From NCBI GenBank assembly GCA_004762155.1, contig SIHP01000006.1:62001-126000 (forward strand): a stretch of 64,000 nt of DNA, written 5' to 3'. A program made the position numbers and the translations under genes. Below the pieces are notes generated by a model. It was not told the origin of the DNA and ran no database searches. It worked only from the letters and a program-made list of their open reading frames with translations. This DNA comes from Flavobacteriaceae bacterium. GTDB taxonomy: Bacteria; Bacteroidota; Bacteroidia; Flavobacteriales; Flavobacteriaceae. Shown in pieces: positions 42,552-51,266 of the stretch. Position 1 is the stretch's first letter, and every line of letters starts with the position of its first letter.

Positions 42552-44378
42552 TTATGCTAGGTTAGTATTTTGATTTTTTAATAAACTTGGCAATGAAACC
42601 AGGTAATCATTTGGTAAATTATCTTGTATGTAATTATAAAGTTGTTGGTAATTATATTTTCCACCTTCAAACTTTTTAATAGCGTTCGTTAATTTTTTTT
42701 GTGCCGTTAATTTGCGTTTTCTTGTATTAGAATCTTGTACTTGCTTTTTCTTTTCTAGCACTCTGTTTTTAAGATAATCTTTGTGCTTTAGCCATTTCTT
42801 ATGCAGTCCTGCAAATCCAACTTCTTGTTTTGTGGTTCTTGTTGGGTCGAAATAATTAAAAGGATATAAAGCTTTTACTTCTGTATGTTTTATAAACCAT
42901 TTTCTAGCCCAATCCAATTTCCAACGGTATTCAAAAATTCGTTTATAAATAACTTCTTTGTTAGGATGATAATGGAAAAGCTGTTCTTTTAATGCGTTAA
43001 TAGTTCTTTTCCATTCTCCAACATGAACAGTGTGGCTTTTCCATATTTTAGAGGAAGATTTAATAATATCTTGTATAATTATTTGCCTGTATTGTTCAGT
43101 AGATATTTGAGCATATTGCATGACTTTTTGCAAATAATCGTAACGTAAACCTTGGTATTCAAAAAAATCACCATTTGCTAATCTTTCTGCAAATTCCTGG
43201 TCCTCTAAAAGTTTATTTTTAAAATTCTTGGTAAGAAGTGTATTTTCATTTTTTGGCGGCTCGGTGATATTTTTAATTTTCATCCCTTTGGTGTTCTTGT
43301 AAAGTCTCCTGTTACTCACGACTTTTTCCAGTATCGAACCGCATTTTCTAAGACCTTTGCCTTTTGCAAAGTCCATTATTTCTTTTTCTTTTAATTTAGT
43401 TCTAGTATAATCATTATTATGAGGTAAAACATTATCATTTGAAAGGGTAATTTGTTGTTTTTCAGTTGTTTTGCTTTTTGGTTGATTTCCATCTAAAATT
43501 TCTAAAATGTCTACGTTAAAATTTACTGATACAGGCTTGTTTTGATTGATATATCTGTAGTTTTCTAAAACACTAGCTTCTCTTAGTCTTTTAATGTGGT
43601 TTTGAGCCGTTTTTTTGCAAATATCAAGTCTAGGTATGTTGGCGATTTTATGAGTTGCTAGTTTTCTATGATCTATCTTTAGTTTGGGTAAAGCGTTTTT
43701 AAGAGTTCTTGTGCTTTGGTTCATTTCTAATAAATAAGCATTGTTATTCTTTAGCTGTGAAACATAAAAACCAACCAAAACATTAAAAAGTAACTCACTA
43801 GTATATTTTATTTTCTGAATTCTTTGTTTAGGAATTATTGCGTTATTTGTGTTTTCTTCTTCAACTAATTCATTGTAATACCTTTTAAAAAGGTGTTTAT
43901 TTGCTTTATAAAAGTGGGCTTTCTTTAACTTTTCATCTTTAGTTAGTTCAGTTTCCTTTATAACCGAATAGTTGTATTTTTTTATTTCTTGATTCTCTAG
44001 AGCTACTTTTTCATTGTAATTAAAAACATATTTCCGATAATTGTCCATAGTTTTTTTTACTGCTGAACGATCTAAATATGGATAATTGATGTAATTGTAT
44101 TTTTTAGGGGCTAAACCACTATTATATTCAGATCCTTTTTTGAGTAAAAGCATTCCATTCCTTGAATTAAAATCTTCAACCAGATTATTGTATTTTTCAA
44201 TACTTATTTTTTTATTCTTTGTCTGGTTATGAAAAATTTCAATACTTCTTAGTAAAATTGGGCTAATGTCATTTTTACTCAAATTATTCTTAACGGTTTG
44301 GTTATAAACACCAATTTCGGAGAGATTTTTTGCGCTTTTTTGCGCTTTTATTGCGTTAAAATTTGTACTTTTGTTCAT
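42552..44378 (-). CDS. Large replication-type protein with winged-helix segment
   Basis: The protein has 608 residues, basic, with no signal. Residues about 235-290 (RKLATHKIANIPRLDICKKTAQNHIKRLREASVLENYRYI) look like a winged helix with a helical recognition helix; a 150-residue basic helical C-terminus follows. In this position (between a repressor region and small early genes) it is probably the element's replication initiator. No polymerase, helicase or Rep motif was identified. Confidence 0.5.
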   Translation of the reverse strand: MNKSTNFNAIKAQKSAKNLSEIGVYNQTVKNNLSKNDISPILLRSIEIFHNQTKNKKISIEKYNNLVEDFNSRNGMLLLKKGSEYNSGLAPKKYNYINYPYLDRSAVKKTMDNYRKYVFNYNEKVALENQEIKKYNYSVIKETELTKDEKLKKAHFYKANKHLFKRYYNELVEEENTNNAIIPKQRIQKIKYTSELLFNVLVGFYVSQLKNNNAYLLEMNQSTRTLKNALPKLKIDHRKLATHKIANIPRLDICKKTAQNHIKRLREASVLENYRYINQNKPVSVNFNVDILEILDGNQPKSKTTEKQQITLSNDNVLPHNNDYTRTKLKEKEIMDFAKGKGLRKCGSILEKVVSNRRLYKNTKGMKIKNITEPPKNENTLLTKNFKNKLLEDQEFAERLANGDFFEYQGLRYDYLQKVMQYAQISTEQYRQIIIQDIIKSSSKIWKSHTVHVGEWKRTINALKEQLFHYHPNKEVIYKRIFEYRWKLDWARKWFIKHTEVKALYPFNYFDPTRTTKQEVGFAGLHKKWLKHKDYLKNRVLEKKKQVQDSNTRKRKLTAQKKLTNAIKKFEGGKYNYQQLYNYIQDNLPNDYLVSLPSLLKNQNTNLA

Positions 44379-44490
44379 GGTTTTAAGTCATTATTAGTTT
44401 TAAGTTTTTTTATAAAATTTAATAGCTTTTAAATTCTTATTTCCTTTGGTAAGAAGTGGTAGAGGGTCTCAAATTCTAGCCACTTCTTTT

Positions 44491-44844
44491 TTATGAAGCT
44501 TTATTTATTTCAATATTGCTACCAATAACTTTACAATTATTAGCTCTCTTTATTAAAAACTTGTTAAGCTTATCTTTTAATTCTGTAAACGTGTATGATT
44601 TAGGGTTTTCAGCTGTGGTAAATTTGGCTAAATGGGTTAAAAAATCATTAAATAGTTCTTCTTTACAAGTAATTAAGTATTGAAAATTATCATTTGGAAA
44701 ATGAATTTTTTCATTTTTCAAATAGAAAACTCTTAGTTTTTCTGAATAAAAAACTTTTGTTGCTTTTTTATTTTTTGATGATAGTTGGTTTTTCATTGTA
44801 ACTCTATTTAAATTGATAGAAAACAAATTCTCGTTTTCTATCAA
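44491..44844 (-). CDS. Unknown early protein
   Basis: The protein has 117 residues, soluble, alpha/beta. No family recognised. The leader has two TGCGTTT copies (plus strand) just before the start, as for other genes of the element. Confidence 0.55.
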   Translation of the reverse strand: MIENENLFSINLNRVTMKNQLSSKNKKATKVFYSEKLRVFYLKNEKIHFPNDNFQYLITCKEELFNDFLTHLAKFTTAENPKSYTFTELKDKLNKFLIKRANNCKVIGSNIEINKAS

Positions 44845-45033
44845 TATGTTTATGACCTTTTGCGTTTTATTGCGTTTATGTTTAATAAATGATTTATAAA
44901 GCTTTCAGGACAACAGAAAAATTTCTTTTTCTGTTGAGCTATACCTGAAAGCATTAACCAAACTAACTATTATAAACCATTATTTATATGAACTTTTATA
45001 AAGTAACTCACATGATTAAAGTGGGTCAAGACT

Positions 45034-45333
45034 TTAATCGTAGGGTTGTGAGTTACTGTTAGATAAGTATTTCTTATCCCTTTGGTGTTTTTTTATTTCC
45101 TCTAATTTTTTTAACCTTCTTGGTACTTTTGCATTATTAGAAGTTATAATTTTTGCATATAGAATTTCCTCTGAAAAATCAGGAGGTAATACATTTTTGC
45201 GTTTTGTCTTTTTTTGAGTTTCTGGTGATGTTTCTTTTGATGGTGCTATAACATTAAAAAACAACAATTTTTCAGTAGCGTTTAGCATACCATAATGTTT
45301 CATTGTTTCTATTAAATTATTGCTAGTTTGCAC
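45034..45333 (-). CDS. Small basic protein opposite the repressor
   Basis: The protein has 99 residues: an N-terminal helical part and a Lys/Arg-rich C-terminus (KKTKRKNVLPPDFSEEILYAK, VPRRLKKLEEIKKHQRDKK). It is transcribed divergently from the XRE repressor, so it is the likely first lytic or excision gene, and may be DNA-binding (Cro- or Xis-like). No family assigned. Confidence 0.5.
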   Translation of the reverse strand: MQTSNNLIETMKHYGMLNATEKLLFFNVIAPSKETSPETQKKTKRKNVLPPDFSEEILYAKIITSNNAKVPRRLKKLEEIKKHQRDKKYLSNSNSQPYD

Positions 45334-45379
45334 CCTTTATTAATTTTGACCCTTTATTTAGTGTTATTTATTATATTTG
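45332..45379 (+). promoter_or_regulatory. Repressor promoter with direct-repeat operator candidate
   Basis: TTG (45346-45348) and TATATTTG (45372-45379) with 23 bases between match the Bacteroidetes promoter and face the XRE gene. Two copies of CCCTTTATT (45333-45341 and 45351-45359 region) may be operator half-sites in the intergenic switch region. Confidence 0.5.
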
Positions 45380-45451
45380 TATTGACACATGGCAAATGTA
45401 CATTTTTTATCTGTATTTGCATTTATTTTCTGTATTTATTATAAATTAAAA

Positions 45452-45907
45452 ATGATTGAAAATTTTATACCCTTAAATATCAACTACTTAGTTGATACAG
45501 AAAAAATAGGTAAAGATGCCTTTGGTAAGCTTTTTGGTTTAAACAGAGGTGCTATTAGTAGTTATATTGAAGGTAAATCAAAACCTAAGATAGAAACATT
45601 ACAGAAAATATCTGAAAAATATGATATTACTTTAGATGATTTAGTGAATAAAGAATTATCAAAAAAGGAAAATCATTTAACTACAAGGTATAATCCAGGA
45701 AATGAAAGTGAACCTAATATAACAGAACTTTTAAGTTATTTATTGGATAACAACAAAAAGTTAATGGAAATTGAAAGTTTTAGAAAATATATTGAAATGA
45801 ATTCTAAAAAACTTAATCTTAAAAAAGCTATAAAAGAAAATGATGAAGATTTAGAAAAACTCAAAGAAAAGTTTTTTAATAAATATAAAAAAAAAGACAC
45901 TAATTAA
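45452..45907 (+). CDS. XRE-family repressor
   Basis: From ATG 45452 the protein has 151 residues. An HTH_XRE domain (IGKDAFGKLFGLNRGAISSY then IEGKSKPKIETLQKISEKYD) is followed by a helical dimerisation region. It is the only plus-strand gene in the early region and faces the minus-strand block, so it is the probable repressor of the element. No LexA-like peptidase motif is present. An upstream ATG at 45389 precedes the expected RNA start and is unlikely. Confidence 0.8.
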   Translation: MIENFIPLNINYLVDTEKIGKDAFGKLFGLNRGAISSYIEGKSKPKIETLQKISEKYDITLDDLVNKELSKKENHLTTRYNPGNESEPNITELLSYLLDNNKKLMEIESFRKYIEMNSKKLNLKKAIKENDEDLEKLKEKFFNKYKKKDTN

Positions 45908-45921
45908 ATTAGTGTCTTTTT
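45891..45921. terminator. Bidirectional terminator between convergent genes
   Basis: AAAAAGACACTAATT (45891-45905) and AATTAGTGTCTTTTT (45907-45921) form a perfect 15-bp stem with A and T runs on both sides. It overlaps the stop codons of the repressor and of the convergent 97-residue gene. Confidence 0.82.
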
Positions 45922-46197
45922 TTTATCTATTTTTTCGATAATCAGTTTTAATTCTTTTTTACTGTAATACTCAGGATCTTCTTCAAGAATTTCATATAAA
46001 ACTTTTATTTCCATTCTTCTTCTTTCTTCTTGCTTTTCAATATCATCAATTTCTGTTAAACTATTTGCTATTTTCTGATCAATTTTTTCTCTTGATTTTT
46101 CCTCTAAATTACTTTTATTAAAACCTATTATCTGGCTTTCGCTTAAATATTTTTTCTTTGAAAAAATTTTCTTCAGTATGACTAAAATATTTTTCAT
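45904..46197 (-). CDS. Small coiled-coil protein
   Basis: The protein has 97 residues: a short hydrophobic/basic N-terminus, then a charged helix. It follows the membrane protein gene by one base and ends in the terminator. No family recognised; the stop is inside the hairpin. Confidence 0.55.
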   Translation of the reverse strand: MKNILVILKKIFSKKKYLSESQIIGFNKSNLEEKSREKIDQKIANSLTEIDDIEKQEERRRMEIKVLYEILEEDPEYYSKKELKLIIEKIDKKKTLI

Positions 46198-46198
46198 T

Positions 46199-47041
46199 TT
46201 AAATATTATTTACAGTACTATTTAGATCCTCATCATACTCTCTCATTATTTCACTAGTACTCTTTATATCTTGAAACGGTTTACCATTTTCTTCTGCATA
46301 AATAGCTTTAGCAGAAATATCTACCAAATGTTTATTATTTACTCGATCAATAAAGTTTAATAATTTAAAGATTATTTGATCCTTGTATGTGTAATATCTT
46401 ACAATAAAATATGTAAAGACAGAAAACAAAATAGCAAAAGTAAAAATCCAAAAGAAATAAGTATTCTTAGAGAAATCTTTTTGAGTATAAAATATTAAAT
46501 GTATAAACCAAAATCCAGAGATTAAAAGACCTGATATAGAAACAAACTGATGTTTAAAAGTACTGCCTTTAGAAAATTCATCAAATAAAGACTTACAAGA
46601 GAAATAAAATAATGCAGTAATTAAACCAAAAACAAATATCCAAAAATGAAAACTTGACCTCCCTCTAAAAGAGAAATCTTGCTTTATTTTTCTTTTTTCT
46701 TTATTTAAAGTTTCAATTTTTTTATTGCAAGTTAATTTTAATTGATCTGTTTTTAATATAAAATCTTCAACACACAATTCCTTATTTTTCAATTGATTTC
46801 TATAAATGAGTGTCTTTTCTTTTCTATCTGCTACAACTTTATCATATTTCTTATCATTATCAGCAATATCTTCTGATTTGGAGTCAAAAAAAATATTAAA
46901 TAGAGAAAGAGTTACCAAAAAAAAAGCGAAAACACCTTTTATAGAACCTAAAATATTTTGACTAATCCCTTTCCCTATCTTCTTCTCCGATTTCCCCATC
47001 ATCTGTTGGGTCGACGAAGTTAAGTTGTAATTTGATTTCAT
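46199..47041 (-). CDS. Four-helix membrane protein
   Basis: From ATG 47041 the protein has 280 residues (a TTG at 47053 is the alternative). A helix at about 30-50, a coiled coil, then three helices between about 125 and 215 and a soluble tail. Its start lies within the overlapping lipoprotein gene. Possibly a superinfection-exclusion or lysogeny protein; no family recognised. Confidence 0.55.
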   Translation of the reverse strand: MKSNYNLTSSTQQMMGKSEKKIGKGISQNILGSIKGVFAFFLVTLSLFNIFFDSKSEDIADNDKKYDKVVADRKEKTLIYRNQLKNKELCVEDFILKTDQLKLTCNKKIETLNKEKRKIKQDFSFRGRSSFHFWIFVFGLITALFYFSCKSLFDEFSKGSTFKHQFVSISGLLISGFWFIHLIFYTQKDFSKNTYFFWIFTFAILFSVFTYFIVRYYTYKDQIIFKLLNFIDRVNNKHLVDISAKAIYAEENGKPFQDIKSTSEIMREYDEDLNSTVNNI

Positions 47042-47141
47042 TTTCTTTTTCAATTAATTCAATTGTATCATTTGATTGATCTGTACAAGATGTTAGCAAC
47101 GCAACAAATACAACCATCAAAATTATAAATACTTTTTTCAT
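46962..47141 (-). CDS. Small lipoprotein
   Basis: A 59-codon ORF with signal MKKVFIILMVVFVALLTSC (Cys19) and an acidic mature part (EIKLQLNFVDPTDDGEIGE). It overlaps the start of the membrane protein gene by about 80 bases in another frame. A surface lipoprotein expressed from a lysogen is a typical exclusion factor; this is inference. Confidence 0.6.
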   Translation of the reverse strand: MKKVFIILMVVFVALLTSCTDQSNDTIELIEKENEIKLQLNFVDPTDDGEIGEEDRERD

Positions 47142-47361
47142 TTTTACTTATTTTTAAGATTATTTCTTTAATCAGTAAAAATAAGTATATATATTTATTT
47201 ATTTTTTATTAAAAATATTAAAGCTTTTTCTTTTTTAATTCCATTATTTATTTGTTTTGGGATTGAAAATAAGATCATTTAAAATTTATTTTTTTATGAT
47301 AATTTTGCGAAATTATTAATTAATTTTTACACGATAAAACTAAAAACACCCTGAATTTCAT

Positions 47362-47400
47362 CTAAGGGTTTACCCTGAGTCTCTCAGGGTAAACCCTTAG
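47362..47400. repeat. Perfect 18-bp hairpin near the right att site
   Basis: CTAAGGGTTTACCCTGAG (47362-47379) pairs exactly with CTCAGGGTAAACCCTTAG (47383-47400) around TCT. It lies 120 bases inside the right att repeat, in a gene-free stretch of about 380 bases. It may be a terminator isolating the element, a recombination accessory site or part of the origin. Confidence 0.75.
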
Positions 47401-47519
47401 AAAATTTTTATTTTTCAGTACATATAAAAGTACCTATAAACACTATAAAAACATTAAAAACAAAAACTAAATAACCTAAAAACAAGCAGTTTAAGAAATT
47501 AAAAAATAGATACACTAAA

Positions 47520-47572
47520 TTGAGGGGCTTGTGTTCGTAAGAACGTGCGGGTTCGACTCCCGCTATGTGCAC
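47520..47572 (+). repeat. Right attachment repeat (53 bp)
   Basis: Exact copy of 12289-12341, the tRNA-Leu 3' half. There is no 5' half before it, so it is not a tRNA gene. It closes the 35-kb element. Confidence 0.93.
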
Positions 47573-47654
47573 AATCTTTAAAATTTTGTTTTTAGTTATT
47601 TGTTTAAAAAACAACATATCAATTAAAGAAAAACAAACAAGACTTCATTCAACA

Positions 47655-48044
47655 AAAGAACATGTAAAATACTTGCAAAAATTGTTCTTAGCTCCTAAAA
47701 TATTCATATCCAAAAACAGAAAAGCCAGATAGCAATAAACCCAGCACTGGCAAATTTATCTCCACTTTAGAAACCCTGTTAGTAGAATTATGTGAAAACA
47801 TATTGCAAAACAAGGAATAAATAGATACAAAACAATAAATCAGAGAAAAATGTAGCTATAATCGTTGATGATGATATTTTAGATTTAAACTTTATTACCT
47901 CAAAGCTTAATAGATTTAGAAAGTAAACATAAACTGATGACTATTACACGTCATAAATCATTACACGGAATAGAAAATTACTTAAGAAATATTGCGACTT
48001 CTTTGCCTAAAGATTATTCTGACGATTACACATTTAATTTTTAA
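47655..48044 (+). pseudogene. Degenerate copy of the tyrosine integrase
   Basis: Several stretches match the intact integrase in order: KYLQKLF near the start, a frame-broken middle, VDDDILDLNFITS, then SLIDLESKHKLMTITRHKSL and GIENYLRNIATSLPKDYSDD to a stop. Two large internal deletions and frame breaks remove the catalytic Arg and His regions. It starts about 80 bases after the right att repeat, in the place where an integrase would be. Confidence 0.85.
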
Positions 48045-48370
48045 TGCTCCTCCTCTATTTCTAAAAACAATTTTATTAAAATATTAAAAAGTATACTCTA
48101 ACTATATTATTGTTTTATTGACAAAAACGTATATAACTTAAACGTTGAGGAGCGTCATCACTGAAACGAAGACTTATTTTTCCCTTGATATTACTAGCCA
48201 AAATATTTCTACGATTTTAGTCTTTTTTATCAAGATCTCATACAGTAAAACCATCTATTAGAGCACAATCTTCATAACCATAGGTTTTCTTTTTAATTGT
48301 TAAATTACGCGCTTAAAACACGTGAATAATATTATGTGAACATGTTAACGAATATTCAAGAAAATAAACT
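48045..48370. other. Gene-free remnant DNA before PAP2
   Basis: No gene seen. The last part has GTGAACATGTTAACG (48338-48352 region), a possible decayed array leader (compare TAAACATGTTACCC at 13963-13976). The rest is diverged element or chromosomal DNA. Confidence 0.35.
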
Positions 48371-49234
48371 TTAAAAATTCATCACTACACCAAAACTTTG
48401 TGTTGTAAACTGAATATCCCAAGCTACTTTTTTAGTTTTTCTTTTGTCATTATATTTTTCATCATACTTGGTGTCTAAATACCTATCTATTGCTTCAACA
48501 ATAAAAATACTTAGTGCTGTAGAAAAAAGAACATCAGAAGCCCAATGAAAACGATCTACAATTCTTGCAAATCCAGGTAAAGAACCAACAGTATATATTC
48601 CTGCTTTTATCCAAGGATTATCAAAATGTTTAGCAAGTACATAAGCATTTGTAAAACCTAACATTACATGTCCGGAAGGAAAAGAATCGTAATTATAAAC
48701 TCTATCAAAATGCAAAGGATCAAAAACATCTTTACCAACATTTGCTTTTGGTCTTGCTCTACCAATAATTCGTTTAGAAACTTGTTGTAATAATCCTGCT
48801 GCAGAAGCAGATGATATTAACAACACTCCTGTTCTTCTTAATTTTGGGTTTTTAGTAAAAAGTCCTACCAAGTAAACAGCACCTGTTAATCTAAAATTTG
48901 TATTTGGACCTCCATAATCATTTCCATAATCTGTTAGCCAACGAGGTACATCTCCTCTCCAATTGTCTGCCCAATTATCTATATTATCATCAATAGTATA
49001 CATACCAGCAGTTCCAGCAGCAATCAATCCAAAATTAGCTAATTGGTCTTTTTTCCAATACAAAGGTCTGCTATAAGCATATCCCATTCCTCCAGCAATA
49101 TTCCCTAAATCATAAGTAAATTCTTGCCACAAGGTTTTTTTCTTATTTAAATTTAAAGAAACTTCAACTTCTTGACTGAATCCTATACCCAAAAAACCAA
49201 AAAAGGCAATACATAAAAATATAATTTTCTTCAT
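48371..49234 (-). CDS. PAP2-family phosphatase
   Basis: From ATG 49234 the protein has 287 residues with a signal peptide ending FGFLGIGFSQ; the frame back to 49390 is unlikely to be used. The PAP2 signature is complete: KRIIGRARPK, SFPSGHVMLG and RIVDRFHWASDVL (third His and Asp). Several membrane-associated helices follow. Substrate may be undecaprenyl-PP, lipid A or a phosphatidate. It may be cargo of array 3 or chromosomal; its right end (TACCTAAC) is cassette-like, its left end is not. Confidence 0.82.
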   Translation of the reverse strand: MKKIIFLCIAFFGFLGIGFSQEVEVSLNLNKKKTLWQEFTYDLGNIAGGMGYAYSRPLYWKKDQLANFGLIAAGTAGMYTIDDNIDNWADNWRGDVPRWLTDYGNDYGGPNTNFRLTGAVYLVGLFTKNPKLRRTGVLLISSASAAGLLQQVSKRIIGRARPKANVGKDVFDPLHFDRVYNYDSFPSGHVMLGFTNAYVLAKHFDNPWIKAGIYTVGSLPGFARIVDRFHWASDVLFSTALSIFIVEAIDRYLDTKYDEKYNDKRKTKKVAWDIQFTTQSFGVVMNF

Positions 49235-49449
49235 ACTTAAAAAATTAGATGGCTTTGTTTGATTTTTACGTTGATAAAATTCTTCACCAATTAATATTCT
49301 TTTTTCCAAAAACTGATTAAATTCCTCTAGAAGTTTTATCATTTTAGTTGGGACTTTATTTATAGTTTGATTAGTTCTTGTTTTTGCCATAAACCTTTAA
49401 TCCTGAGTTTATAATTTTATTATACAATTCAGTTTTTTTACAATATTAT

Positions 49450-49609
49450 ACCTAACATTGCGTGTAAATTTAGAACGAGGCAAAGCATTTTGTTTGTCTT
49501 TATTTTTTTTGTTCTAAAGTCAATTCAAAATGACTTGGTATACTTAGTAAAAATACACAAAACTTTGAATTAAATACCAACCCCACATTAATTATAGTTT
49601 TTGTTATAA
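49450..49609. repeat. attC-like palindromic site M
   Basis: TACCTAAC-attgc-GTGTAAATTTAGAACG on the left and CCACATTAATTATAG-ttttt-GTTATAA on the right, with the GGCAAAGCATTTTG segment also seen in sites H and I. The arms are less regular than in sites D and J. Fills the space between PAP2 and the next gene. Confidence 0.65.
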
Positions 49610-49709
49610 GGTGTTTTCTATAAATATTATTTTTTGTATTAAATGGTTATTTTATTCCATATACTTTAGAATAATTATTTTAGATAATGGTATGTTTTTT
49701 CTTTGAGAT

Positions 49710-50138
49710 TTACTTAAGTTTTTCTTTACAAATTTTTATAATATCATTACAATTGTCACAATTTAATTTATAAAAATCAAGAAGAGAGAATAAGTCTGAG
49801 CCACTCAAAAAAACCAGATATTTTTCATTCATCTCAATTTGGGGCTTACCATAGTGCTTTATTGAATTAAGTTTATATGATTCTCCAAAAATCTGATTTT
49901 CAATAAACACCTTATAATGCACTTGTTCTGAGCGCGTTCCTTTGCGAATATGTTCTACACTTTTTATAGTTACAATAGCGACTATTCCATCGTCAGATTT
50001 AACAGTTTTAAATGTATCAGCACTAATCTTTATCGTTTGCAAATTTATCTGTTTATTTTTGTCTTGGGCAAAGGTAAAATTAAAAAATAGTATTAAACCT
50101 AAAATAGATAGCCACCATTTTAATCTAAATCCAATCAT
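49710..50138 (-). CDS. Cassette gene: secreted protein with C-terminal Cys pair
   Basis: The protein has 142 residues with a signal peptide to about residue 24 and a beta-rich body ending LNCDNCNDIIKICKEK. The Cys pattern (CDNC...C) and strand-rich core are like netrin/TIMP-type OB folds, but I cannot assign it. Single gene of a cassette in array 3. Confidence 0.55.
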   Translation of the reverse strand: MIGFRLKWWLSILGLILFFNFTFAQDKNKQINLQTIKISADTFKTVKSDDGIVAIVTIKSVEHIRKGTRSEQVHYKVFIENQIFGESYKLNSIKHYGKPQIEMNEKYLVFLSGSDLFSLLDFYKLNCDNCNDIIKICKEKLK

Positions 50139-50206
50139 CTCTTTATTAGGGATTAATAATTTTTTTCTATTATTTTTTTTTCTAAATATTAATTAATCTT
50201 TATACC

Positions 50207-50582
50207 TCATAACGTCTCGGCTATATAAGTAGTACGGAAATTAAAAGTAGTGAATTTTTGATTAAGCACTTTCTTTTAAATTGTGTTTGATTGGTTATTT
50301 AGAAAATATCATTATATAAGGTAATACATATGAGTGCAATTGCTTATAATTTGAAAAAGTACCTGAAGTTTATCAATAAAACAGCAAAAAGTAATAGGAA
50401 AGCTATTGTAACTCAGTTTTCTTTAAATATTTTAATCATGTACTTCAAAATAAAAACTTTTAAGCAACTGAAAAGTTGGTGTTTTAATTTATAGCATAAA
50501 AAAAACAAGCCCTTAAAAAGGCTTATTTTGAAGTTGTGTGTTTTAATTTTTTGGACTTGTACAATGGTTACCATTGTTGGCT
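50207..50582. repeat. attC-like site N, disrupted by IS remnant
   Basis: Left half CATAAC-gtctc-GGCTATATAAGTAGTACGG is normal; the right half is only ACC-att-GTTGGCT (50571-50582). The middle carries an insertion with a transposase-like end (50330-50494) and a hairpin (50507-50524). This region holds no other gene. Confidence 0.6.
50330..50494 (+). pseudogene. Transposase C-terminal fragment
   Basis: A 54-codon ORF beginning MSAIAYNLKKYLKFINKTAK. The AYNLKKYL end is typical of the C-terminus of DDE transposases of the IS1182 type in Bacteroidetes. A hairpin with AAGCC/GGCTT follows. No inverted-repeat ends or catalytic part remain; it lies within site N. Confidence 0.5.
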
Positions 50583-50586
50583 ATAG

Positions 50587-51210
50587 TTATTTTGTGAGTA
50601 TTATTTCTATAAAATTCAAAGTTCCTTCTTCATTATTAATTGTTGATTTATCATATCTGCCAATGCTTTCATTAAACTTATAATCACCTAAGTAATCAGA
50701 AGTAGGACCAATGAAATGAAATTTAGTTAAGCTTTTAAATGTTTTATTATTTGTCTTAAACTCTCCGACTTTATAGAAATATTCACTTCCTGAATTATTA
50801 TCATACTCCAAGAAAAAATCTTTGTAGAATTTATTAATATCTTTAATAGTTAAACCTTTTTTAAGCCCACATTCTGTTTTCCATTTGTCAGTATAAATTC
50901 TAATGCTACCTATTATATCAGTTTTTGGAATTGGTGAAACAAGCATAATTTCCTTTTTTCTCCCATTTTCATATATCGGATATGTATTGAATCTAGATTT
51001 TTTTGTTTTATAAATCGTATTTAATTGATTTATAGTTTTCGTAATAGACTTTCCAAGTTCTATATTGCCAATTCCTTTTGATGTTATTGTCCATTCATTA
51101 TTATTAATAGACTTTATATTCACAGGTTCTTTTTTTTCACTTTGAACTTGACAAGAAACAAGAAATATAAATGATATTATTAAAAATAGTTTTCTAATCG
51201 TATTAAGCAT
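50587..51210 (-). CDS. Cassette gene: unknown lipoprotein
   Basis: The protein has 207 residues with a signal ending FLVSC (Cys20) and a soluble alpha/beta body (ITSKGIGNIELGKSITKTINQ, IIGSIRIYTDKWKTECGLKKG). Similar 'lipoprotein, GIGxIxLGxS' proteins are frequent in flavobacteria; function unknown. Starts 57 bases before site O. Confidence 0.6.
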   Translation of the reverse strand: MLNTIRKLFLIISFIFLVSCQVQSEKKEPVNIKSINNNEWTITSKGIGNIELGKSITKTINQLNTIYKTKKSRFNTYPIYENGRKKEIMLVSPIPKTDIIGSIRIYTDKWKTECGLKKGLTIKDINKFYKDFFLEYDNNSGSEYFYKVGEFKTNNKTFKSLTKFHFIGPTSDYLGDYKFNESIGRYDKSTINNEEGTLNFIEIILTK

Positions 51211-51266
51211 GTTTATATTTCGATTTAATGGGTTTAAATCCTGGTTTTCAGCGATTTTTCAATTAT

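Larger units (their letters stand above)
12289..47572. mobile_element. 35.2-kb tRNA-Leu-integrated, virus-like element
   Basis: It is bounded by the 53-bp att repeats. It encodes a tyrosine integrase, an XRE repressor, a replication-type protein, a C5 methyltransferase, a 12-kb minus-strand block of small membrane-anchored and beta-rich proteins, lysis genes and a large polyvalent protein. Two cassette arrays (13.7-20.15 and 34.8-38.9 kb) are embedded, so the backbone is about 25 kb. No relaxase, type IV secretion, terminase, portal or tail gene was recognised. A virus or virus-derived satellite is more likely than a conjugative element; a tailless membrane-containing particle would fit. Confidence 0.8.

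Noticed and set aside
47520..47572. A second tRNA-Leu gene
   Set aside because: Only the 3' half is present; acceptor 5' strand and D arm are missing. It is the right att repeat.
12289..47572. Conjugative transposon (ICE)
   Set aside because: No relaxase, coupling protein or Tra genes of the Bacteroidetes type were recognised in the whole 35 kb.
47408..47617. A 69-codon minus-strand ORF
   Set aside because: It is a translation of the tRNA-Leu 3' repeat and adjacent AT-rich DNA (the GVEPARSYEH peptide is the usual artefact of tRNA sequence).
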